A DNA stretch of 8,084 bases from Planctomycetales bacterium (lineage in GTDB: Bacteria; Planctomycetota; Planctomycetia; Isosphaerales; Isosphaeraceae), in contig DAIDJI010000230.1 in the NCBI GenBank assembly GCA_027451455.1, forward strand, positions 1 to 8,084, read 5' to 3'. Below are positions 1 to 6,973 of this stretch, piece after piece. The notes under the pieces were generated by a model. That model was not told the DNA's origin. It ran no database searches and saw nothing but the letters and a program-made list of their open reading frames with translations. Position 1 is the stretch's first letter. Every line of letters begins with the position of its first letter. A program made the translations under genes and the position numbers.

Positions 1-1829
1 TGGTCACTGGTCGTTGGCGTCTCGACCGGCCCTGATTCCGCCTGTTCCTCGGCAATCGCCTCGGCCGAGACCGCCTCGGCGATCGAGGATTCGGCAACGG
101 CGGGTTCCTCAGACTCCCAGTCGTCGGGAACGGTGAACGGCTCGGCGGACGGAGCCTCGACCTCCGGCGCAGGACCGGACTCGGCCGAAGCATGGTCCCC
201 GGCCGGGGCGGCATGAGCTCCCGAATCGAGCGTTTCGGTGGCGAGGGCCGAGACCGGTGGCGGCTCTTCACCCAGGCTTGCCGGCTCGACAGCTTCCTCG
301 CCAGGCTCGGGCGCACCGCCAGTGATCGGCGGCAACATTTCCACCGGCGACTCCGAACTCGTCGCGGCCTCTGGTTCCTCTTCCGAGTGGGCGTTGATCC
401 CGTCGCCGTTGCCCGTCACGGCCTCGGCGATATCTTCCTCCGCGGCGCCCTCAGGCTCGGCCGGCGTTCGTTCGCTCGCCGCCTCGATCACCGGAGCGGC
501 CTCCTCAGCCTGGTGCAACTCGGCCGACGCCGTGGGTTCGGCGCTCTCGGAGGAATCGGTCCATCCCGATTCCGAGGGGGCTTCCACGCTCTCGGCGGGG
601 GGCCCCTCTCCCTGGCTGAATCGGGTCCCCTCGGCGATGATCTCCGCGATCAATTCCTCGGTCTCCCGGCAGGCCGTTCCGTTGCCGATGGCGACCACTC
701 CGACGCCGTGCTTGCCAACGAGATCCTTCAGCGCGATCTTGGCCTCAGAGCGACGGTTGGCGGGAGGATGAGGATAGATCACAACCTGGTCGAGAAGCTG
801 GCCGCTCGGGTCGAGCACCGCGACCTTGCAGCCACTCTTGAATCCTGGGTCGATCGCCATGACGACCTGCTTGGGAATCGGCGGCTGCAAGAGCAGGCTG
901 CCGAGGTTGCGGGCGAAGACCTCGACGGCGTGTTTCTCGGCGGCCTCGGTCAGGTCACGTCGGACCTCACGCTCCATGCTTGGGAGGATCAGGCGATCGA
1001 GGGCATCAATGGCAGCGGCATGGAAGAGGTCGTGCTGCGGGTGGGCCTCCAGGGGAAGCTGCCCAAAGAGCGAGGCCTCCACGTCGGGCCTGGAGACCTC
1101 GAGCTTGACCTTCAGCGGACCTTCCTTGTCGCCCCGGTTGATCGCAAGGACCCGGTGCGGAGGAATCTGCGAGACCGGCTCGGTGTAGTCGAAGTAATCG
1201 CGGTAGTCGAGCCCCTGGCCCTCGGGAATCTCTCCCTTGCTCGTAACGATCTTCCCCGTTCGCCAGACAACCTTGCGGACAGCGTCGCGCACGGTCGCCA
1301 TCTCGCTGATCGCCTCGGCGAGAATGTGTCCGACTCCCTCCAGCACCTTCTCGACCGAGTCCACTCCCGATTCGGGGTTCAGGAACTCCGCGGCGGCGCT
1401 CTCGAGGTCGGTGAGGGTTTCGTCTCGGGTCCAGACCCGAAGCGCCAGCGGCTCGAGGCCCCGTTCGCGGGCATCGGAGGCCTTGGTACGCTTCTTCGGC
1501 TTGAACGGGAGGTAGAGATCTTCGAGCCGCTTCGGATTGTCGGCCGACCGGATGGCTGCGGCAAGTTCCGGGTCCAGCTTCCCCTGGGCCTCAATGGCCT
1601 TGAGGATGGTTTCCTTCCGCTCGGCGAGCTCGCGGAGGCGCTGCACCCGAAGCTGGATCTCTCGGATCGTCACCTCGTTGAGGTTTCCGGTCCGTTCTTT
1701 GCGATATCGCGTGATGAACGGGACCGTGTTCCCCTCGTCGAGGAGCTGGACGACGCTCTCGACTTGCACGCGACGGATCTGCAAGTCTTGCGCTATGCGC
1801 CCCAAATCGACCGGGATGGGGTTGTCCAT
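1..1829 (-). CDS. tex: Tex/YhgF-family RNA-binding transcription accessory protein, N-terminal part, runs off left edge
   Basis: Tex proteins bind nucleic acid in the cytoplasm and act as transcription accessory or elongation factors. The minus-strand frame from the ATG at 1829 stays open through 609 codons to the edge. Residues 1-190 match the Tex N-terminal helical domain; VPFITRYRKERTGNLNE (residues 36-52) is the family hallmark. Residues ~230-310 form the central region. The YqgF/RNase H-like domain begins near 320 with AIDPGFKSGCKVAVLD (325-340) and continues to AIGNGTACRETEELIAEII (380-398). The family normally continues directly into a segment like VNEAGASVYS; here ~209 residues of acidic, lysine-free Ala/Glu/Pro/Ser-rich sequence (from ~401) follow up to the edge. 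The rest of YqgF, the helix-hairpin-helix part and the S1 domain must lie outside the window. Purine-rich AGAAGAG precedes the ATG as a modest ribosome site. The family call is secure; whether the frame resumes Tex sequence beyond the edge cannot be seen. Confidence 0.93.
   Translation of the reverse strand, partial: MDNPIPVDLGRIAQDLQIRRVQVESVVQLLDEGNTVPFITRYRKERTGNLNEVTIREIQLRVQRLRELAERKETILKAIEAQGKLDPELAAAIRSADNPKRLEDLYLPFKPKKRTKASDARERGLEPLALRVWTRDETLTDLESAAAEFLNPESGVDSVEKVLEGVGHILAEAISEMATVRDAVRKVVWRTGKIVTSKGEIPEGQGLDYRDYFDYTEPVSQIPPHRVLAINRGDKEGPLKVKLEVSRPDVEASLFGQLPLEAHPQHDLFHAAAIDALDRLILPSMEREVRRDLTEAAEKHAVEVFARNLGSLLLQPPIPKQVVMAIDPGFKSGCKVAVLDPSGQLLDQVVIYPHPPANRRSEAKIALKDLVGKHGVGVVAIGNGTACRETEELIAEIIAEGTRFSQGEGPPAESVEAPSESGWTDSSESAEPTASAELHQAEEAAPVIEAASERTPAEPEGAAEEDIAEAVTGNGDGINAHSEEEPEAATSSESPVEMLPPITGGAPEPGEEAVEPASLGEEPPPVSALATETLDSGAHAAPAGDHASAESGPAPEVEAPSAEPFTVPDDWESEEPAVAESSIAEAVSAEAIAEEQAESGPVETPTTSD
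3..630 (-). other. Low-complexity acidic insertion inside the Tex YqgF domain
   Basis: Tex residues ~401-609 (at least 209) are dominated by Ala, Glu, Pro and Ser, with many Glu/Asp, only about two Arg and no Lys. Short loosely repeated pieces such as AEAVSAEAIAEEQAESG occur near the edge. The sequence predicts an intrinsically disordered, strongly negative linker. It starts right after the helix ending ELIAEII, where ordinary Tex proteins have only a short turn before the next strand of the RNase H-like fold. The reading frame is intact with no stops, so this is translated sequence and not a frameshift artefact. Its right-hand limit on the protein lies outside the window. Function unknown; a spacer, protein-docking segment or C-terminal replacement are all possible. 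Confidence 0.8.
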
Positions 1830-1993
1830 GGAGACTCTTCTCTGCACCAGGTGAGCAGGGGCGGCGATGAGGTGACGAAAGGAAGGCCCGGTGAGTCGAG
1901 CGAGTCCCGCATCAAGACGATCGCCGCGAGGACCGTAACGTTCGGGGGCGGCTCGGGCGGAGCGCACGATGAAACCTGTTCCTCACATTAAGT
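1830..1993 (-). other. Long untranslated leader of tex
   Basis: The stretch between the predicted transcription start and the tex ATG is about 160 nt. I found no convincing leader peptide (the first ATG, near the start site, is followed at once by TGA), no recognisable riboswitch core and no strong attenuator hairpin followed by T residues. The in-frame sequence immediately upstream of the ATG has no nearby stop, so a slightly longer Tex N-terminus from a GTG or CTG is not excluded. However, Tex homology begins close to this ATG. Confidence 0.4.
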
Positions 1994-1999
1994 TCGGCC

Positions 2000-2028
2000 A
2001 CTCTAGATGATGGGAACATCCTTGTCAA
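2000..2028 (-). promoter_or_regulatory. Sigma70-type promoter for tex
   Basis: Read on the minus strand, TTGACA (2028-2023, 6/6 match to the -35 consensus) and TAGAGT (2005-2000, 4/6 match to the -10) are separated by exactly 17 bases. This points toward tex, predicts a start site near 1993 and leaves a leader of roughly 160 nt before the ATG at 1829. It is the only clearly consensus-like promoter I could find in the window. The assignment assumes a housekeeping sigma factor with canonical preferences. Confidence 0.7.
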
Positions 2029-2331
2029 GCACCCGAATACCCAACTCGATCGCATCTCAAGAGGTCCGCCGTCCGGGGACATAACCCTCCCTGCTATCGA
2101 ATAGAAGGTTCGATGAAGGTTCTCGTCTCCGAGACCCCGGGATGTCGTGGTCGCTCGCGATTGTGGAGACGCCGTCGATCGCTTCTCGGAGGCCGGTCCA
2201 AGCAGGCGAAGATCAGTGGACGGCCGGCGCTGTCCTCCTGTACGCTTGTCGTGACGATCGAGCAAATTCCTTCGGACCCGGCCGGGCTGCCCCCCTCTGT
2301 CGCACGGATCCATGCCTCGGGAGATGGTCGG
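2029..2331. other. Intergenic region between divergent tex and glycosyltransferase genes
   Basis: About 300 bases upstream of the chosen glycosyltransferase start carry no gene I can support. The glycosyltransferase frame remains open back to an ATG at 2113, preceded by AGAAGG (2103-2108). The 73 residues this would add are Arg-rich and look like translated non-coding DNA. The glycosyltransferase promoter presumably lies here, but I see no good plus-strand -35/-10 pair. A small perfect inverted repeat, GTCTC-C-GAGAC, sits near 2127-2137; it is too short to interpret. Confidence 0.4.
2319..2323 (+). promoter_or_regulatory. Ribosome binding site that fixes the glycosyltransferase start
   Basis: GGGAG lies eight bases upstream of the ATG at 2332, a standard Shine-Dalgarno arrangement. 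It favours 2332 over the upstream in-frame ATG at 2113, whose AGAAGG is only four bases from its start codon. Confidence 0.6.
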
Positions 2332-3348
2332 ATGTCGAGACGCGGGATCATCGGGCGGATTGGCCATATCGCCTGGTGGCGGTACGTGCATTGGGTCCAC
2401 CCCCTGGCCGATCGATTGGGGTCGCGGTGGGGCCGCCCTTCCCGGATGATCCGATGGCCGATCCCTGCGCTGGCCCCATTCCGTCACCGACGGCTCGAGG
2501 TGGCGCGAAGGGACGCCCTGGGCGACCTCGTGATGTGCACGCCGGCCTTTCGGGAGTTGAAGCGACGCAACCCGGATTGTCATGTCACCCTGTATACCAA
2601 GCAGATGGTCATCGCCAGGACCTGTCCCTATATCGACGAGGTTCGGCCCGTGGAGGAGGCCCCGCCCGATGCGATCTGGATGGACTACGAAAGCGTGGTC
2701 CGGTTCAATCGCCGGCCCGACCGGCACCTCGCGCAGATCATGGGAGATTCGCTGGGGCTCGACGTTCGGGACATCCGGCCGGAGTGCGAGTTCGAAAAGG
2801 CGGAGGTTGCCCGGTTCCGCGAGGCCTGGAAGGACCTGCCTCGCCCCCACGTCCTGATCGTCCGCAAGGGCGGCCATTATACGCCGAACAAGAACTGGCC
2901 CGACGAATACTGGGAAGACCTGATCGACCGGCTCCTGGCACGTGGGACGGTCATCGAGGTCGGGCTGGAGGGGATGGATCGCCGCCCGCGCGAGGTCTCC
3001 AACTACGTCGACCTCGTCGGTCGGACGACCCTTCCGTCGCTGATGGCGGCGATCGCCGCGGCTGATCTCCACGTCGCCCCGGACACTGGAACCATTCATC
3101 TCGCCGCCGCGGCCGGGGTCCCCTCCGTGGTGATCTACGGGGGGTATCTGCACCCAGCCTCCACCGAATACCCGGGCAACATCAGCCTCTATTCGCCTGT
3201 CGAATGCGCCCCGTGCTGGCTCACCACTCCTTGCCCGCACGGCAAGAAATGTTTACACATGATCACCCCAGATCAGGTCGAAGCCGCCGTCTCCGAGATC
3301 GCGGCTCGGGTCGTGGGCCAGGGAGCCTCGAGCGCTTCCGTCGGCTGA
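2332..3348 (+). CDS. Glycosyltransferase family 9 (heptosyltransferase-like) protein
   Basis: A 338-residue GT-B fold enzyme of the family that transfers heptose or related sugars from nucleotide donors during outer-membrane lipopolysaccharide or surface-glycan assembly, on the cytoplasmic face of the inner membrane. Visible marks: the N-terminal DALGDLVMCTPAFRELKRR segment (residues 61-79, the acceptor-side opening motif), NKNWPDEYWEDLIDRL (187-202), and the nucleotide-sugar side DLVGRTTLPSLMAAIAAADL (227-246) followed by APDTGTIHLAAAAGVPSVVIYG (249-270). A Cys-rich C-terminal patch has Cys292, Cys295, Cys301 and Cys307, arranged as often seen in this family, before the closing MITPDQVEAAV helix. 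The first ~55 residues precede the usual family start and carry Trp- and Arg-rich sequence that could associate with membrane. The gene is divergent from tex and convergent with the membrane-protein gene, so it appears monocistronic. Sugar and acceptor cannot be told from sequence. Confidence 0.9.
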   Translation: MSRRGIIGRIGHIAWWRYVHWVHPLADRLGSRWGRPSRMIRWPIPALAPFRHRRLEVARRDALGDLVMCTPAFRELKRRNPDCHVTLYTKQMVIARTCPYIDEVRPVEEAPPDAIWMDYESVVRFNRRPDRHLAQIMGDSLGLDVRDIRPECEFEKAEVARFREAWKDLPRPHVLIVRKGGHYTPNKNWPDEYWEDLIDRLLARGTVIEVGLEGMDRRPREVSNYVDLVGRTTLPSLMAAIAAADLHVAPDTGTIHLAAAAGVPSVVIYGGYLHPASTEYPGNISLYSPVECAPCWLTTPCPHGKKCLHMITPDQVEAAVSEIAARVVGQGASSASVG

Positions 3349-3376
3349 TCCCGCCTTGCCTGTGGCCTCAGGTCGA

Positions 3377-6300
3377 TCAGGCTCCCGATAGGGGAACAGG
3401 CGGGATGCCGGGGCGAATCGCCTCGGCATCGGGATTGGACGCGGGACCGGAACCGGGGAACCCGGTCTCCGACGTGGTCGTATAGCCTCCGAGGCTCCAG
3501 ACCAGTTCGCAATTGTGCTGAACGTCAAGCATGGTCAGGCTCTGCACGGCTCGGAGGACGAGGATCTGGTCGCTCCAGAGGTCGGTCCGCAGCAGAACGT
3601 CGCGGAGCCGGACGCGGACGGTCTCCCAGGGGTCGGGTCCGCCCTGGCCGAGGACGACCCGAATCCAGCCCCTGACCACCCGTCGATGTCGGCGGAGGTA
3701 CTGGACGATCCGGCGCCGCTGCGTCTCGTTATACCTGGGGAAGCAGGGGAGCTCGAACAGGCCGGAGGGTTTGCGTCGGATGCGGTGAACCGGATGCCAG
3801 AGTGTCCGGACATTGACGACCGGTTCGGGAAGGTGCGGAGGGAGCCGCTTCGGGTCGTTCGCCGGGTCGACAGCGTACTCCATCACCCGGGCGAGCCCCT
3901 CGATCGAAAGAGCGAGGGTGGCGATGTCGTCGTGGTCGAGGATGCAGGCGGCGACCGCCGCGCGGAGCGCCTCGCCTCCTCGGTTGGCGAGGTAGGGAAT
4001 TTCGTCCGCGAGGTAGCCCGGCAGCCCGTCAAAGCTCCAGCCGAACCGGCGGAGCCATCGACCAACCCATTCCAATCGGGCCTGATGCCGCTGGCGGAGT
4101 TGCTCGGCGATGATGCGATCCCGCCGCGTCGCTCCGATGTAGTCCAGGTCGGCCTCCATCGTCGAATCAATGGCGACTTCCGAAGGGGCCGTAGGCAGTG
4201 GGAGTCCCAGGTATTCCACGTCGAACTGGGCGCGAAGCCAGAGCGAACCCATGAATACAGGCTTGCGCATCCGGTGGATCTTCCGGAGGGCGGCCCAGTA
4301 GGTATCCGGTGGGAACGACCGATTCCGGTCGACCCGGGGGTGGAGGATCTCGTCGACCACGTCGTAGACCGCCCGGAAACCCATCATCACGCCCCGGAGG
4401 GCAGCGACGATGATCCGGAATGGCAGGAGGGCGACCCGACCGCCGGCGAAGTAGGCTTCGTAAAGAGCGAACGGGTTGATCGTCCGCGACGAGACTGGCA
4501 GCTCGTGGAGCGGGAAGCTGCGGAACGCCCGGCGGACATTTTGCTCGCGGTCGCGGCGGACCAGTTCGGCAACCTGCGGTCCGAACCGGTCGCGGATCTC
4601 CACGTCGCGATCCGGGTCGTCGGCGAGGAAGTCGACGGAGGTAAACTCGACCGTCTCCAGGAACGCCTTGGCCTCGGGGCGGCTCGACAGTTCGTCGCGC
4701 CTCGGCCGGATCTTCGCGTCGTCGAACGACGATCCCCCGGCGATCGGGGTCGGCGTCTCGGGGAGCCAGACCTCCTCCGGCTCGATCCTCAGCCGGTTCG
4801 ACAGCCAGGTACGGAACGCCTCACGGTCGGACTCCGGCGAGCACGCCAGCCGGTCGATCGGGATCGCGTGCCGGTTGTAGTCGAGGATCAGCAGCGCCGT
4901 CTCCTGCACGAGCAGCCGCGTGATGTAGTTGAACCAGAGGTACGGTCCGCCGAAGAGGCCGCCGGCGCGGTTCATGTCGAGCCGGTCGAGCATCCGGCTC
5001 TCGCGGAGCAGGTGCCGAAGGTGGCTCCGCCGGAGGTTCGCCAGGGCCAGGTTTCCCAGAAGCTGAATGGACGCCTTGGTGTCGCTTCGGTGGAAGGGGG
5101 ATCCATCGAGGTAATCCTGGTAAAGCAGCTTGACGTTCCGGAGGAACGCCATCTCGCGGTCTTCGAAGAGGAACCGGCTTCCTGGGCTCGCGGAAGGTCG
5201 GCCCTCGTCCTCATCGGGGGCGATTGGGACGGCCACGCGGTCGTCGGACGATCGGAGCCGAAGCTCGGGATCGATCACGCGATCGCGGAGGAAGATGGCG
5301 TCCTGCCGCTCTCGGCGGGACTTGAGGTTCTTGGTGTGCGCGGCGAACTGGGCCTCAACGACTCGCTCGCAGAAGTCGGCTGACTGGTTGGCGATCTTGC
5401 GGAACCAGGCGCCGAGCGACCAGAAGCCGAGACAGATCACGCCCAGGATGATGACCGGCCAGCCGAGCAGATTCTGAACCTTGTCGATCGCCTCGCGGAC
5501 CGCCGCCGGAACCGGCAATGCCTGGACCAGCAGAAACAGCACCAGGAAGGCCGAGCCGAGGTAGAGCAGGCGTCTGGCGGGGGTCCGTGTGGCGTTGACG
5601 ATCGTGGCGCCGAGGCGGTCGAGGAAGACCGGCGGCGAGAGTGTCCCTTGGAGATCGGCGAGGAAGTAGGCGACGTCGAGCGCCTGCTGGATCAGGTGGC
5701 CGAGGTAGTTGGCGGCCAGGGCCACGGCCTCGGACGGGCTCTTCTCGCGGTAGACGAGCAGGTTCCGGATGCCGGGAAGCCGCCTCAGGATCGGGACATC
5801 GAACAGCCGGAGGTAGCGGTCGACCGCCTGGACGAACGAGGGGCCCATCCGGTCGACGAGGCGTTCCGGGGTCATCTGGATCAGTCGCTCGACCACGGCC
5901 TCAACGGGGATCTCGCGCTCCTCGACATCGGTTCCGGCATCGGCGGCGACGGTCGAGGGGGCGGGCAGGCGGCGGATCCTCGCCTCGAAGTCGCCGAGGA
6001 GTCGCTCGGCGAGTTCTCGGAGGTCATCGTCTCCGAGGCGGTCCTCGATCGATCGGCTTGCCTCGTCCAGTTCCCCACGAAGGGCGAGCAGGCGGTGCCG
6101 GTCGCGCGACTCGGGCCGCTGGGCGCTGGAGGGCTCGAACAGGACGATGTTCCGGTTGAGCATCCCGGCCAGCCGACGGACCAGCCGATCGCTGAGCCGG
6201 AGCAAAATCAGGGCGATCCGGGCCAGCCGAACGATCGGGAGGATCAGCCGGAAGGTACGGAGGACCTGAAACATCCGGCCGGTGGACGCCAGCCATCCGA

Positions 6301-6973
6301 GGAGTCCCAGGCTGTCCGACGCCCCGACGCCCACCCCCATCTCGGCCAGCTCGAACTGGTGCATCACGAAGCCGAACGGGAGCGAGGGGACGAGGTCGAT
6401 CAGCAGGTGTCGGACCAGGTAGAAGCCCCGCTCGGGGGCCATCGAGATTCGGACGGCGACCTCGAGTAGCAGGACCGAGCAGACGGCGAGGTCGGCCCAG
6501 GCGAAAACTTCGTGCTGGAGAACCGAAAGCGGTCCGGCTCGCTCCAGGAGCCATTCCACGGCGATCAGCCCGATCAACGCGGGGATCAGAATGAGGATGG
6601 TGTTTTCCAGGACGGCGGCGCCCCGGGGACCGAGCAGAGCGATCATCCGGAGCGTGAGCAGTTTCTCGCGCCATTCGCTCCGAACGCGGCCGGCGAGGCG
6701 GTCGGCCTGTCGGGCCTGGTCTTGGAGCGCCTCGGCCGCCGCGCGATCGAGCGACGCCAGATCCTCCTCGGAATCCGGCCCAGGAGTCTCGAGGAGGGGC
6801 GGCAGAATCGGGTCGACGACGGGCTCACCGTCGCCGTTCGCTTCCGCCTCGCTCGTTCTCGGCCGGGTCGGTGGCGCGATCGGTTCGGCGACGAGAGACC
6901 AGGACCGGCAGGATTCCCCGAGTCGTTCCAGGTCCTCGCGCGCCAGCTCTAGACGACGGACCATTGTCGGCAT
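3377..6973 (-). CDS. Uncharacterised large membrane protein with voltage-sensor-like N-terminal domain
   Basis: I do not recognise a named family for this 1198-residue protein. Residues 1-115 are charged and probably cytoplasmic, with an acidic Pro-rich linker at ~30-75. Four hydrophobic segments follow: ~121-143, ~156-177, ~186-204 and ~229-262. They resemble S1-S4 of voltage-sensor domains: the second carries Glu171 and Arg175, the third Asp193 then Pro196/Pro199, and the fourth has Arg239, Arg242, Arg249, Arg252 and Arg259 with three-residue spacing in pairs. No pore helix or selectivity-filter motif follows. Residues ~280-465 are soluble and charged; two more membrane segments lie at ~467-487 and ~502-523, then ~675 mostly soluble residues. 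A hydrophobic stretch at ~840-870 may touch membrane. The start is weak: M1 and M4 both lack a good ribosome site, and upstream DNA is phage-like, so the true N-terminus and promoter may be lost. The 3' end converges on the glycosyltransferase gene, 28 bp apart. Confidence 0.85.
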   Translation of the reverse strand: MPTMVRRLELAREDLERLGESCRSWSLVAEPIAPPTRPRTSEAEANGDGEPVVDPILPPLLETPGPDSEEDLASLDRAAAEALQDQARQADRLAGRVRSEWREKLLTLRMIALLGPRGAAVLENTILILIPALIGLIAVEWLLERAGPLSVLQHEVFAWADLAVCSVLLLEVAVRISMAPERGFYLVRHLLIDLVPSLPFGFVMHQFELAEMGVGVGASDSLGLLGWLASTGRMFQVLRTFRLILPIVRLARIALILLRLSDRLVRRLAGMLNRNIVLFEPSSAQRPESRDRHRLLALRGELDEASRSIEDRLGDDDLRELAERLLGDFEARIRRLPAPSTVAADAGTDVEEREIPVEAVVERLIQMTPERLVDRMGPSFVQAVDRYLRLFDVPILRRLPGIRNLLVYREKSPSEAVALAANYLGHLIQQALDVAYFLADLQGTLSPPVFLDRLGATIVNATRTPARRLLYLGSAFLVLFLLVQALPVPAAVREAIDKVQNLLGWPVIILGVICLGFWSLGAWFRKIANQSADFCERVVEAQFAAHTKNLKSRRERQDAIFLRDRVIDPELRLRSSDDRVAVPIAPDEDEGRPSASPGSRFLFEDREMAFLRNVKLLYQDYLDGSPFHRSDTKASIQLLGNLALANLRRSHLRHLLRESRMLDRLDMNRAGGLFGGPYLWFNYITRLLVQETALLILDYNRHAIPIDRLACSPESDREAFRTWLSNRLRIEPEEVWLPETPTPIAGGSSFDDAKIRPRRDELSSRPEAKAFLETVEFTSVDFLADDPDRDVEIRDRFGPQVAELVRRDREQNVRRAFRSFPLHELPVSSRTINPFALYEAYFAGGRVALLPFRIIVAALRGVMMGFRAVYDVVDEILHPRVDRNRSFPPDTYWAALRKIHRMRKPVFMGSLWLRAQFDVEYLGLPLPTAPSEVAIDSTMEADLDYIGATRRDRIIAEQLRQRHQARLEWVGRWLRRFGWSFDGLPGYLADEIPYLANRGGEALRAAVAACILDHDDIATLALSIEGLARVMEYAVDPANDPKRLPPHLPEPVVNVRTLWHPVHRIRRKPSGLFELPCFPRYNETQRRRIVQYLRRHRRVVRGWIRVVLGQGGPDPWETVRVRLRDVLLRTDLWSDQILVLRAVQSLTMLDVQHNCELVWSLGGYTTTSETGFPGSGPASNPDAEAIRPGIPPVPLSGA
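6188..6613 (-). other. Voltage-sensor-like four-helix domain (S1-S4) of the large membrane protein
   Basis: Protein residues ~121-262. S1 is ILILIPALIGLIAVEWLL. S2 is AVCSVLLLEVAVRI, with Glu171 in the position of the conserved acidic residue. S3 is HLLIDLVPSLPF, with Asp193. S4 runs from Arg233 through Gln236, Arg239, Arg242, Arg249, Arg252 to Arg259. This matches the ion-transporter voltage-sensor pattern by eye. That it senses voltage is inference; Arg-rich amphipathic helices can also simply lie along the membrane. Confidence 0.5.

Noticed and set aside
192..1991. 599-residue plus-strand open frame opposite tex
   Set aside because: It is antisense to a clearly recognised Tex protein. Its Arg/Gly/Leu-rich content, without domain features, is a GC-rich shadow.
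2142..3065. 307-residue plus-strand frame overlapping the glycosyltransferase
   Set aside because: It overlaps the GT9 coding frame almost fully and has no family features.
1912..3240. 442-residue minus-strand open frame opposite the glycosyltransferase
   Set aside because: The opposite strand carries clear GT9 motifs. This frame lacks any, spans the tex promoter region, and is compositionally typical of a shadow frame.
3515..5383. 622-residue plus-strand open frame opposite the membrane protein
   Set aside because: The minus-strand frame has coherent membrane helices and continuous protein-like sequence. The plus frame is an Arg/Asp/Glu/Pro-rich shadow.
5648..6469. 273-residue plus-strand open frame opposite the voltage-sensor-like domain
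   Set aside because: It is a shadow frame. The hydrophobic helices of the opposite strand read here as hydrophilic Glu/Gln/Asp-rich sequence with no motif.
6871..6963. N-terminal extension of the phage-like protein back to an ATG at 6871
   Set aside because: This part is antisense to the membrane-protein gene and Arg-rich (RRRETRTGR), unlike the beta-rich sequence that follows, so it is probably not a natural start.
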